From positions 3,374,501 through 3,438,500 of the forward strand of contig CM043968.1 in the NCBI GenBank assembly GCA_014529385.2: a stretch of 64,000 nt of DNA. The letters run 5' to 3'. Under the pieces are notes generated by a model, which saw only the letters and a list, made by a program, of their open reading frames with translations, was not told the origin of the DNA and searched no databases. The number at the start of each line of letters is the position of its first letter. The stretch's first letter is position 1. The DNA comes from Adiantum capillus-veneris (taxonomy: Eukaryota > Streptophyta > Polypodiopsida > Polypodiales > Pteridaceae). Shown here piece after piece: positions 10,360 to 21,379 of the stretch. A program made the translations under genes and the position numbers.

Positions 10360-12483
10360 ATGGCTGACAATAGTAAAGAGAGTGAAATTAATGTTGATAA
10401 CTTTGATTTTGCTCATGAGCAAGCTACTAATGATGCTTCAATGCTTGTTAACTATCTTGTTTCTAGGCTTCAACAAGCCATGGGCAATCCATCTCTCCAA
10501 AGTGAAGTGCAATGGCAGCTCCGTGCTCACGGGATTCTTCAAGCTAATCACCATGACGAGAGAACACCTAGGAAGCCTCCTTGTGAGACTACCAAAAGAG
10601 GTCTCTCTCCGATTCGGAAAGAAGAAGAGAATCCATATGAAGGGCTCAAGAATTTACTTCTTGATGATGCATCTCCTTCCCAAAGGAGAACTCAAGAGCC
10701 TCCACCGAAGGAAAGAGAAAGAAGCGAGTCTCCCGGCACCTCGGCGGAGATGGCTCCACAAAGACGGCGGACTAAACGCTCTCCATCACCACCAAAGCGG
10801 AGAAGACCATCATACTCTTCTCCACGCCATAATTCAAAGAGGGATGATAAAAAGCAAGAGACGAAAAAGGCGAGAAAGAGGACACCCTCTTCTCCATCTT
10901 CTTCATCCTCTTCCTCTTATGAAAGCTATGGTGAAGATGACAAAGATCAAGACAAGAAAAAGGCGAGAAAGAGGTCACCCTCTTCTCCACTTTCTTCAAA
11001 TTCTTCACCTTCTGAAGAAAGTTATGGTGCAACTTTTGAACCATCAAAAAGAAGAGGCCATAGGAAATCCTATGCCGCATGGAAGAGGTCGTCCAAGCTG
11101 AAGAAATTCAAAGAGGGAGGGAAGAGCATCTCTTTCCTTACCTATGATGGTACCTTTGGTGCTACGGACAAAGTCTTGGCCTTTATCCAGCAATTCGATG
11201 CGGCGTTTGGAGATGAGGGCTTTACGGAGTCCTCTAAGCTACGCCATGTAGCTATGCACTTTCAAAAGTCCGCCAGACAATGGTGGTCTAGCCTACGAGC
11301 CAACGGTGAAGCTCCACAAACATGGAAAGCTTTAAGAGCTTCCATTATGAAGCAGTTTTTGGCCACCGATGCCAAAGACAAAGTACTCACCGAATGGTGA
11401 AGCTTAAAGCTCTCTCCCAATGAATCCATCCACAAATATGTAGACAAGTTTTGGGACTTACAACTCAAAGCCACTGTCTTCAAAAAGTTGGACTTTGGAG
11501 AGCAAAAGCAACAGTTTTGTGCGGGCTTAACCGAAGAAATGGCGGAGTATGTCAACTCCCAAAGGCCACGTACCATATCGGCAGTAATACACCATACTAT
11601 GGTGGCCTCTCGAATCAATTTCCAAACGAGGGTTGAAAGAAATAATAAGCCCCCGGAAAACAAGGGTTCCAATGAGCCTAAGGGGAAGGACAATGTCCAA
11701 AAGTCTCCTAAGGGAAACTCCAACAAAGCTAAAGAGAAGGGAGTTTACAAAGGTAAGAATAAACTCTCTCCTGAAGAGCTTGAGCGTTATCGTAAGGATA
11801 ACCGGTGTTTCAAGTGCGGTGAACAAGGGCATGCGTATCGCGCTTGTCCCCAAAAGAACAACCACCAAGATCCTCCTAGAGCTTCCTTGGTTGAAATCCA
11901 AGAGGAGGAGACTCACCAAACTCACCACAAAGGATCTCCTCTATGCCATGCTTGGGGAAAGGTAAGAGAACATGACGCTTTTATTCTCTTTGACCCTGGT
12001 TCTACTCACAATTTTATATCTATGGAGTTAGCCACCAAGCTAGGCATACAATCCTACGAGATGGGAGATGTCCTACCCGCAGACAGTGCTTTCAAGGGGC
12101 AAGAAGCTTCAGTCACTCCCTTAATTGGGAAATTGAGGCTTCATGTCCAAGGCTATGTGGACAAAGAGGACTTCTTTATCTCTCCTCTCAAGCATGAGGA
12201 TGTAATCCTAGGGGCACCATGGTTTGACCGCCTGGCTGCCGATGTTAAATTTCCTGAAAGGAGAATCTCCTTTAAGTTCAGGGAAAAAGACATGTATATA
12301 GATGCTAAGGAAATGGGTAACACCATCCCCATTGTACACACACCAGCTTTCAACAAGTCAATAAAGAGCTCTATTTCCGTGTACATTATTTTTGTTAAAG
12401 ACTCTCAAAATGAACCTAATGCTTTAGCAAAAGAAAATAAAAGCAACCAAAAGGAATTAGAGTTATCCAATTTTCTCAAGGGT
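10360..12483 (+). pseudogene. Gypsy-1 gag-protease
   Basis: The start at 10360 (MADNSKESEINVDNFDFAHE) is shared with gypsy-2. A Ser/Arg/Lys-rich stretch lies at residues 110-225, followed by a retrotransposon gag core near residues 280-400 (HFQKSARQWW, then NESIHKYVDKFWDLQ). A single TGA at 11398-11400 interrupts the frame, which then continues open. The zinc knuckle CFKCGEQGHAYRAC (about 11809-11850) is intact. The aspartic protease active site near 11992 reads FDPGSTHNFIS, with Pro where Ser or Thr is usual, followed by the ILGAPWF motif. RT begins in the -1 frame at about 12483, at an aaG GGT TTC heptamer. Gag packages RNA; protease would cut the polyprotein. Confidence 0.85.
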
Positions 12484-15063
12484 TTCAAGATGTTTTTATC
12501 GACGACATCCCTTGTGAGATACCTCCTAAACGAGATAATGATGACCATGCAATTGAACTTCTTCCAGGAAGTTCACCGCCTAACAAACCTCCTTATAGAG
12601 TTTCTCAAGCTCAACAAGAGGAGATTATGCGGCAAGTGCATGAGTTAGTTGAGAAGGGTATGGTTAGGCCAAGCTCATCTCCATTTTGCTCACCTATGCT
12701 ATTAGTGCAAAAGAAAGACGGCACATATCGTATGTGTGTCGACTATAGAGCACTAAATAGGATCACTATCAAGAATAGGTTTCCCGTTCCACGGGTAGAA
12801 GACCTATTTGATAAGCTATAAGGATCGACCTAATTCAACAGGATTGACCTAAAAAGTGGCTATCATCAAATGAGGATAGTTGATCAAGACATTGTAAAGA
12901 CCGCATTTCGCACCACATTTGGTATTTACGAACACATTGTCATGCCTTTTGGCTTGACCAATGCACCAGCCACATTCAATCGCTTGATGGAGAAGCTGTT
13001 CAGGCCTCATCGAACCTTCACTGGAGTGTTCTTTGATGATATTATCATCTACTCTAATTCATTGGAGGAACACAAGCAACACCTCCAGGTAATATTTCAA
13101 GTTTTAAGAGAGAATAAACTTTATGTTAATCGAAAGAAAAGTGAATTTTTCTTGCAAGAGATTTAGTATTTAGGTCACATTATCTCTCAAGATGGCATCT
13201 AAATGGATCCATCTAAGTTAGAGGTAATAAAAGGATGGCCTAAACCAAGGAATCTTCATGAACTAAGAAGCTTTATAGGTATGTGTGCATACTATAGACG
13301 CTTCATAGAAAAGTTCTCACAAATTGCGGGACCATTACATGACCTAACAAAGAAAAGCGTTAGGTATACATGGTCTACTAAGGAGAACAATGCTTTCGAG
13401 AAGCTTAAAGAAAAGCTTATCGCTCAACCTGTGCTTACACTACCGGATCTCTCAAAACCATTTGAGGTCCAATGTGATGCTTGTGGTGATTGCCTTGGAG
13501 CTGTTTTGCTCCAAGAAGGGCATGCCATAGGCTATGAGAGTCGAAGGCTCGACCCTGTTGAGCAAGCTCTAGGCATATACGAAAGGAACTCCTTGCAGTT
13601 CTACATGCCTTAGACTCATGGAAGCACTATTTATTGGGGACTCCTTTTATTCTGCGAACGGATCACCAAAGTCTTAAGTACTTCATGACGCAGACCAAGC
13701 TCTCCAACAAACAAATGAGGTGGGCAAATTTCCTTTCGCAATTTCGTTTTCATATTGCTCACATTGCTGGCAAGCATAATCAAGTAGCTGATGCACTCTC
13801 AAGACGGCCGAGAGTGAATGCGGTTTCCATAGCAACTCACAATGATCTATCTTCAATGATAGATGAGTATGCTATTGATCCCGATTTTAGAGATGTGATT
13901 TCAGCCCTTGCATTAGGGAAGAAAGAAGAACCATTTACCTTACAAGATGGTTATCTTCTATATGGCAATAGACTATGAGTTACTAACTCACTATGTGAGA
14001 AAGTAATGTATGAATCTCATGCTCCACCTTATGCGGGGCATAGAGGGATTCAATCTACCTTAAAGGGAATTGAAACATATTTCTATTGGCCTACCATGAA
14101 AGTGAACATACAAGAGTATGTTTCTAAATGTGTGGTATGCCAAAAGACAAAATTTGATAGAGGGAAGCAACTTGGATTGCTTCAACCCTTGCCAATCCCT
14201 AATTCACCATGGGAGAGCATATCCATGGATTTTATCTTTGGATTGCCTAAGTCTATCCATGGGAATACGGGAATATGGACGATAGTAGACAAGTTCAGTA
14301 AACAAGCTCATTTTATACCTGTCAAAAAGACTATCAAAGCCCATCAAATGGCAACCCTCTTCATCTCACAAATTTTCAAGTACCATGGCTTGCCAATGTC
14401 CATAGTGTCGGATAGAGATCCTAGAATGACCAGTAATTTCTGGAAGGGTCTCTTTGAGAATTCAGGCACAATGCTAAACTTCTCTTCGGCCTATCATCCA
14501 CAAACGGATGGCCAAAGTGAAATAGCTAACTTAACCATTCTCAATCTACTAAAAACCTATGTAACGGAAGTAGATCAAAGATCCCAATGGGAGAAGTACT
14601 TACCCTTAGTGGAGTATGCTTACAATAACATTGTACATACTTCCACGGGAAAAGCACCTTTCGAGGTAATTGAGGGAAGATCAAAAAGTCCCTTGCTACT
14701 TAAGGTACATGGGAAGATCTTCGCTGCAGATGAGTATAGCCGAGACCTACAAGAATCTTTTCAAAAGATTAAGGATGCTATCTCTATCTCACAACAAAGG
14801 CAAAAGGCTGCTGCTGACAAGCACAGAAGAGCCCAAGCCTTTAAAGAAAACGATTGGGTCTTGTTAAAGTTTCCCAAGGCTCGATTAAGGCACACGACGG
14901 GCAAGAATCCTACGGGCCACCAAAAGTACTATGCTAAACTAGAAAAAAGGTACTATGGTCCCTTTCAGATTCTTAGGCCAATCAATGAGATGGCCTACCA
15001 ACTCAAGTTGCCCAATAATTGGCTCATACACAATGCTTTTCATGTGAGCCTATTAAAGCCTCT
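12483..15063 (+). pseudogene. Gypsy-1 pol: reverse transcriptase, RNase H, integrase
   Basis: RT begins GFQDVF and carries [24 protein letters not shown] and MPFGLTNAPATF. The catalytic box VFFDDIIIYS lies near 13030. RNase H has QCDACGDCLGAVLL and the TDHQSLKYF and NQVADALSRRP motifs. Integrase has an HHCC zinc region (14015-14150, ending CVVCQKTK). The DDE core has D in SMDFIFGLP (about 14230), D in VSDRDPRM (about 14410) and E in DGQSEIAN (about 14520). The C-terminal part ends HVSLLKPL. Lesions: TAA near 12819 and again ten bases later, TAG at 13164, TAA at 13200, a frameshift near 13600 and TGA at 13976. After LLKPL the chromodomain and the element's 3' end are missing. Confidence 0.9.
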
Positions 15064-15099
15064 TAGTACCTTGTCTTCATGTTGGAGAATGGGCTCAGG
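15064..15099 (-). other. Inverted scrap of the chromodomain-coding region
   Basis: Directly after the integrase C terminus about 35 bp read on the opposite strand as PEPILQHEDKVL. In the sister copy gypsy-2 the matching stretch (about 39585-39640) reads LILxHEDKVL in the normal orientation just before the chromodomain body. The downstream internal region and the first ~970 bp of the 3' LTR are gone. This is therefore a deletion joined through a microinversion. Confidence 0.75.
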
Positions 15100-15713
15100 C
15101 TACATCAACACTCTCTTGGCATGTGGATGCAAATCCAACCAAGAGCCAAGCTTCAATGCATGCTCATCTCCTCTACCAAGCTAATTACTAAGCTAAGCTA
15201 TGCTAATATGAGTGATTATGTGAGGAGATGTACATCTTTCTCGTAAGATACTCCTTCTTCCTCTCAATCTACTCTCATACCCTGCTAGCTCTCACCATCT
15301 TCGAAGGTGTGTGAGGTCTTGGGTCTGAGAACGGGGATAATTCAAGTTGTGTTTTCTAAGTGTTTTGCCTAGTGCATGAAGCTTTCATCTTCATTGCACT
15401 AGCTAGTCTTGAAGGAACACAAAGAATTGTATTGTACAATGTCTCTCTTGATGGTAGAAACCATAATACAAAGCCTTTTGGAGGGGGGACCGGCTCCATG
15501 CAAATCCGGTCCTCAATTGTTGTCAAGAGCTTAATCTCTCTCTCTTTTGAAAGTATTGTTGATGCTATCTAACTAGGTGTTATGCTTTTTTTTGCTCTCT
15601 CTCTCTCTCTCCACCCAATCACTCTTGTAATTAGGAATCTATTCTAATGAAATGCCCACTATGTTCATGCTCATTTCCGCTACACACAAGTTATTAGGCC
15701 ATTAAATGTTACA
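15100..15713 (+). repeat. Gypsy-1 3' LTR, 5'-truncated (614 bp of about 1590)
   Basis: It matches 9342-9957 nearly base for base and ends GTTACA at the right target duplication aacgc (15714-15718). The first 971 bp of the LTR are absent. Confidence 0.92.
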
Positions 15714-16440
15714 AACGCCCTGCTGATTTAGAGTGTCCATAGTTGTGAAGGGATCAAATACATATTCAAGCAACACATCAAAGTAGTTAGCATTCGGGTT
15801 ATTAATAGGTCTTCTTCTTTGATTTGTAGCATTATTCCTCTTGTCAGTGGGCTGGAAGTCTTTTTGGGCTTCAATACTGGTTAATTTAGAAGCATTTCTT
15901 TGTTGTTTGAGTTGAAGCAAGATGGGGCAATCTTTGATTAGATGTCCCTTTGGAATCTATGAAGCATGCATTGGGCATATTTTTGTACAACACCTTTTGT
16001 TCATGTAACCGTATGCCTGAGAAATCTTTAATGAGTACATAAGTTTTGGGCGTTTTATTCAGGTCTACAGCTGAGGATCCCACTTGGGGTTAATACCGTT
16101 CCTAGCTTTTTGTCCTAGAACTTTTCCAACCACTCCCCCTATATTCCTAAGCCAAGGATAGTATTCCATAGGGAGATCTGGAAAGTATACCCACACAGGG
16201 GCTTTAGAAGGCTTATCCCCTCTAGTATTAAAACCTTCGTACCATTTTAAAAAGGAGATGGGGGGTATTTTTAATCAACCATTGTTCCTCCAGAATGACC
16301 TCAAGGCACTGTTAGCATCCTCAAAGAAAAATAGATAATAATTTTTAGGGAGGTACTAGATTTGTTGAGAAAAGAGATTCCTATTCTCCCAATTGAAAGC
16401 CACCCAACTCTTTAGCACTTCCCAAGATGGTCAAGCAGGA
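15714..16440 (-). pseudogene. LINE-1 ORF1, 5' part (DUF4283-type RNA-binding protein)
   Basis: Reading leftwards from about 16440, the protein has LPKNYYLFFFED, then WYEGFNTRGDKPSKAPVWVY and FPDLPMEYYPWL, then IGGVVGKVLGQKARNG. This is the DUF4283 domain typical of plant LINE ORF1. It is followed by QKVLYKNMPNACF, which leads into a decayed zinc knuckle. The last residues before the gypsy-1 insertion, TMDTLNQQG, continue in frame at 8370. Several stops interrupt it. ORF1 proteins of this class coat LINE RNA. The 5' part of LINE-1 beyond 16440 includes the microsatellite at 16574. Confidence 0.75.
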
Positions 16441-16571
16441 GGATTGTGTCAAAAGGGGAATAAGGTGGGTGTGGTGAAGGGGATTGGAGGAGGTAGCAAT
16501 CTCGAAGAGGAAAGAGCTCGAGTATACTCTCTCTCTCATTTTTGGGAAGGAAGCTAAGGAGAAGAGCTTGA

Positions 16572-17401
<830 letters not shown>

Positions 17402-18315
17402 CAACATTTCAAAGGTCGAGGTCTTCCAAAATTCTACCAAATTTATGGACAATCTATGGAGGATAATGAAGCAGTTGAAGGATTTCGCTTGATTGTCATG
17501 CCTGAGCTTAGGGCTCAAATTGGGGAGATACAGACTACACAAGGAGAAAATTGGCAAGATTTTAAAAAGGCATTACATGAGGAGTATCTCATCGAAGATT
17601 CTCAGAGGGTAACTAAAAAAAGTTTTATGATTTATGGATCCATTAAAAAAACAAGGACTTATTTGCACGAGAACTTCTACGAGAATGTGAAAAGAAATTT
17701 GAGCAGTTCTCTGTAGGAAAGAAACGATCAACGAAACCAAAATGTATATAGCTTTTTCTTCAAGATGCTGATCCACGACTTCAAAAGAGCTTGGTGCAGC
17801 TACTTGAAGATTCAACAGGTGAACTGGGCTGAACATCTGATTGGAAGTTGGCCTCTAAAGCAATCAACATGATTGTTGTGAAGCAATTAGAAGAGCCTAT
17901 TCTGAGCTGATAAAAGGTATACAAGAATTAAATTTGAATTTAAAAACAGTTAACTTGAAGGATTAAGCACAAAGGGTTCCACTTTAGAGCCCATGCAATG
18001 TCCTCCACGTAGGGATTGGAATGACCAATGTATGTTGTGCAATAGTAAAGATCATGAATGTAAAGACTTTGAATATTTGGATGAATCTTACTGGAAAAAT
18101 TTGTGTTTTTGGAAAGACGTGAAGATTCATCTCTGGACAATAGAGGAGCTGCTTCGCTTGAATATTTGAAGGGGTGATATGAAAAAGTTGGTGGAGGAAA
18201 TACATCATAATGTTGCTCTGATAGAAGCAACTACATATAGGTTGCAGGTATACAATAAGGCAGATGATGAAGCGGCAAGAGCTGAAGGTGATTTGTGGCC
18301 TTATGATTTGAAGAC
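17402..18315 (+). pseudogene. LTR-retrotransposon gag fragment with zinc knuckle
   Basis: The frame from 17402 (FKGRGLPKFYQIYGQSMEDN) is open to a frameshift near 17640 and encodes a gag-like helical domain (MPELRAQIGEIQTTQGENW). It resumes in other frames as LQDADPRLQKSLVQLLEDST near 17760. At about 18025 a CCHC-like knuckle reads CMLCNSKDHECKDF, with Phe in place of the last Cys. No protease or pol follows; sequence ends at a tandem duplication near 18328. It probably belongs to a non-chromovirus gypsy lineage, judging from similarity of layout to gypsy-3, but this is inference. Confidence 0.6.
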
Positions 18316-18327
18316 AACGTAGCTCCA

Positions 18328-18595
18328 AGTTACAAGGTTTGGGCTCCAAGAATAGTATAGACTCAGACTCGGAACAAGACTAGGCCGAGCCCTCAAATGA
18401 AGTAATGGCCCCTATTTATAGGCCTTTGAATGGGCTCTGACTGATTGCGCATTGTCCTAGTTACAAGGTTTGGGCTCCAAGAATAGTATAGACTCAGACT
18501 CAGAACAAGACTAGGCCGAGCCCTCAAATGAAGTAATGGCCCCTATTTATAGGCCTTTGAATGGGCTCTGACTGATTGCGCATTGTCCTAGTTAC
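18328..18595. repeat. Tandem duplication, two units of 131 bp, nearly identical
   Basis: The unit starting AGTTACAAGGTTTGGGCTCC at 18328 repeats at 18459 with one base difference seen. Each unit holds the near-palindrome GGCCCCTATTTATAGGCC. The near-identity implies a recent event. Confidence 0.92.
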
Positions 18596-18663
18596 TATGT
18601 TAACTGTCCGTAATTATTGTCTCTGAAAGCTTTCGGCCCAAGAAGCCGCAAGTTGCCTTCTAA

Positions 18664-19080
18664 TCATTGTTCCTGCCATCCACACTCCTCCTCCCCTTTC
18701 TTGAATTTTGGTATGTACCAAAATTTTTCAGTAGTCTTCACCAACAGTGTTAGTCCACCTGACTCGCTCTTGTCTAGCACTTTCTTCTTGGGAGGTTTGT
18801 GTAATACCTTGAAGGGTTCTAGGGCACTTGGACCAGTGTTCTTCTTCTGAATAAGTATATGTAGAGTCTCTTGCTCTAGCTGGTCTATTTTTGCAGTCTT
18901 CATTTCAACTTCATACAATGTCAGTGAGTTCTATGTTTTAGTGTTGGGGTTGTAAAGTGTGCATTTACCCATGGTAAGTGTGGCTTTAGCCAACTTGTGA
19001 CAATAGAATTCTGTGTGTATCCATCCTTGAGGCAATGGCCGATTGCATTTAACTCTAGCCTCAAACAAAATTTCAACCAT
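18664..19080 (-). pseudogene. Unknown ORF fragment, charged
   Basis: Leftward from about 19080 the frame reads FREMVEILFEARVKCN and GWIHTEFYCHKLAKATLTMG. After one in-frame TAG near 18930 comes an 84-codon open stretch rich in Lys and Glu ending CGWQEQ. I do not recognise the family. It sits beside an LTR-like repeat and a repeated module of unknown function, so it is probably part of a retroelement. Confidence 0.35.
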
Positions 19081-19183
19081 CTCTCTGAACTAGGATTTAG
19101 AGGATGCTTTGTTGGCCAAAGGACCCTAGTAGAGCTTCTTGCAGATTTTCTGGTACACCACTCTCCAAGACGGTGAGTGGTCT

Positions 19184-19792
19184 TGTGGCGGGCTAGGCTA
19201 CAATGTCACTTTACACAGAAAGACAAGACAGTTGCACTTGGTCGTCGTGGGTTCACACTGGGAAGACTTGACATGTGGCAGGAGTGGTGGTCTAGAGAAT
19301 ACGTGGCCAGTCCTTCCTCGCCACGGTTTAGAGATAGATGTAATTTTCCTGTCAGAGATATTTGATTATCCATTGGTTGCCCTTTTGTATATATGCTCCT
19401 ATTTTCCTAGTCTTGATATACAGTTCTAGGTGGTTTTATGAGTCTTGAGTTTAGTGTCATGGGTTCAGTCTAGCACCACACATTTGCACACTCCCTGCAC
19501 ATTTGAGCCTTAACACCCCCATTGTACCTATGAGTCCTAGGCTTGGAGCTAGCTAGAGTCTGTAGTACTTGTCCACAAGAGTTGGTCGAGCCCCATATGC
19601 TCTTCAAAGTCTATTGTTGAGTTACTTGAGTTTGCTTTGTGGTTATGTTGTGCAGAGTCTATTGTTGAATTTCTCGAGTTTGCTTTGTTGTTCGTTGCTT
19701 ACTGTGTTTTCATTCTGTTGGAGTGAGGTTTTCACACACATTGCACTAAGGAGCACCCACAGTAGAGAACACGACATACTATTCTTGCTACA
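19184..19792 (+). repeat. LTR-like repeat, copy A of the gypsy-3 LTR
   Basis: It aligns along its length with 25590-26333, for example GTTGGAGTGAGGTTTTCACA near 19718 against TATTGGAGTGAGGTTTCATG, and both end CTACA. It lacks the 161-bp MITE found in the other copy. Likely ends are TGTGGC and GCTACA, but the flanking pentamers (ggtct, aacta) do not match. A clean solo LTR is therefore not proven. It lies tail-to-tail with a module on the opposite strand. Confidence 0.65.
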
Positions 19793-20440
19793 AACTATTT
19801 GAGATGTCAGAAGAGGATGAGGTTAAATTGAAAACACCCTCAAAGCGCACACATTTCTTTGTCTTTCGTGCATTCTCAAAAGTAGATTCCTGCCCCAAGT
19901 AGCCAGGATAGTTTGCTCCTCGACTCCGTCTCCTTGACTGCTTCTTGGTCTTCAAGAGTCGACTGACCCGCCTTTCTACTGCTTCATCAAATTCTTTCTC
20001 CAAACACACCCTCAAAGCAGGGGTGGCTATCATAAGCATCTTTTCAAAGCTGAATTCAGAGGTGAACTGATGGCCATGCGCCATTGGGAATGCATCTCGT
20101 CAATTGGGTGCTTGGTAAAAAATTGTGCATACTGAGGATCTTTTGAATATTAGAGCATCTGCTGGGCACATTAATCAATCACTTGTTGGCATTGTATCTC
20201 CATTCGTTCATACTCCATGGGTGGAAGTGGCTCGTACTCTCCTTCTAGGTCAACAGAAGAGGATCATCATCTGTTTGAATCTTCCATGTTTTCACCCGAA
20301 CCTGAGTGGTTAGGTGTAACAGTTTCCTCTTGTTGGGATTTGTAATTGAATCTATGTGTGTCGCGATAAAAGGATCGGATCCTCCGTAGAAGGTGAAATC
20401 GAATGAGCTTTGATACAACTGTAATAGACTAGGACACCCC
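19793..20440 (-). pseudogene. Repeated module of unknown function, copy 1
   Basis: The leftward frames give SGSGENMEDSN near 20290. A clean open stretch from 20084 to 19793 includes EKEFDEAVERRVSRLLKTKK, ANYPGYLGQESTFENARK and VRFEGVFNL. A homologous copy on the + strand lies at 24990-25589. The protein is basic and hydrophilic with no catalytic motif visible. I infer a structural (gag-like) or accessory retroelement protein. In both copies the module end lies next to LTR-like sequence, but in opposite relative orientation. Confidence 0.5.
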
Positions 20441-21379
20441 AAGTGGAGAATCTAATGCAACACACATGAGAGAAACTGAAAACAACTTAGACTTGAACAA
20501 AACTGAGAGAGACGACATGGCACGACGAAGTTTTGTGCCCAGAGAGATTGGCCCCAAAGTTTGGCGCCTCTTCCGGTATTTATTTATTATTAATGCCTCA
20601 CAAAGTACAATGTTCGAGGGTCCTCAACTTTGTCGAGCTCTCACAACTTCACATAGGCAGAGTGAGGCAATAAATTTATAGGCCCATGGCCTTCTAAAAG
20701 CAGTTACATGAAAAGCTGCACCTCCAAAAGCATTTGGTCCCAATTCCTAACTTCAAAGGCTACCATTGCAAACATCAAAAATCCATACAATGCCACGTCA
20801 ACAACCAACATGATTCGCGAATTGTCCTTATAGCACTGCCACATTAGCATGTCCATGCAGATTGGGGGTCCTCGCTTGATTTTAATTTCTTGTGTCCCTT
20901 GAGCGGGCCCCATCAAATAGGACCTTTTAAATTGGAATAACTTATAATATTAAATCTTTCAGTTTCACTAGGGTTTTTCTAGTCGGCCATGTCACGTCAT
21001 CACTTTGTGACAAAATAGCTCCACCTAAATAGGCAAAGCCCACTATCCAGCAAACAACAGTCAAAATTTACACTCAGGGCTCAAGAGTATTATAAAGGGT
21101 GCAACACAAATTTGGATTCCTAAGCCAAAGCCTATGTCTATACTGTCGGTCACACCCAAACAACAACTTCAAGGGTAGAGCACCTACAAAAATTAGGATG
21201 CACCATCTACATCCAAGGTGTGGCAACCAAAACAAGTTGCAACCCTCCACATGGACAATCTATACAAGTGGCTGCAGCTTTTCCTAGAGGAACAACGTGA
21301 TATTCAAGTGAGGTCACAAACCCCTGCTCATACCTTAACACCCTCAATCAACAATGAGTGCATGCTCTCAGTGTGGGGT
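20441..21379. other. Spacer without recognised gene
   Basis: Only short ORFs and no motif that I recognise. Several ACGT-core words (CCACGTCA near 20790, GTCACGTCATC near 20990) occur, as expected by chance in this length. Confidence 0.4.

Larger units (their letters stand above)
8371..15713 (+). mobile_element. Gypsy-1: chromovirus-type Ty3/gypsy LTR retrotransposon, 7.34 kb
   Basis: The element has a complete 5' LTR (8371-9957), a Met-tRNA primer site, gag with a zinc knuckle, protease, RT, RNase H and integrase in Ty3/gypsy order, and a 5'-truncated 3' LTR (15100-15713). It sits inside LINE-1 ORF1 with a 4/5 matching 5-bp target duplication. The aligned LTR parts (616 and 614 bp) differ at roughly a dozen sites by eye, near 2%, which suggests a fairly recent insertion. 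The sister copy gypsy-2 retains a decayed chromodomain that gypsy-1 lost by deletion, so I infer the chromovirus branch. Stops and frameshifts make gypsy-1 non-autonomous. Confidence 0.92.

Noticed and set aside
10772-11080. Minus-strand ORF of 102 codons
   Set aside because: Antisense to the Ser/Arg-rich part of gypsy-1 gag.
9602-15572. Two nearly identical 70-residue ORFs at 9602-9814 and 15360-15572
   Set aside because: Both lie in the LTRs of gypsy-1 and are identical because the LTRs are. There is no sign of coding constraint.
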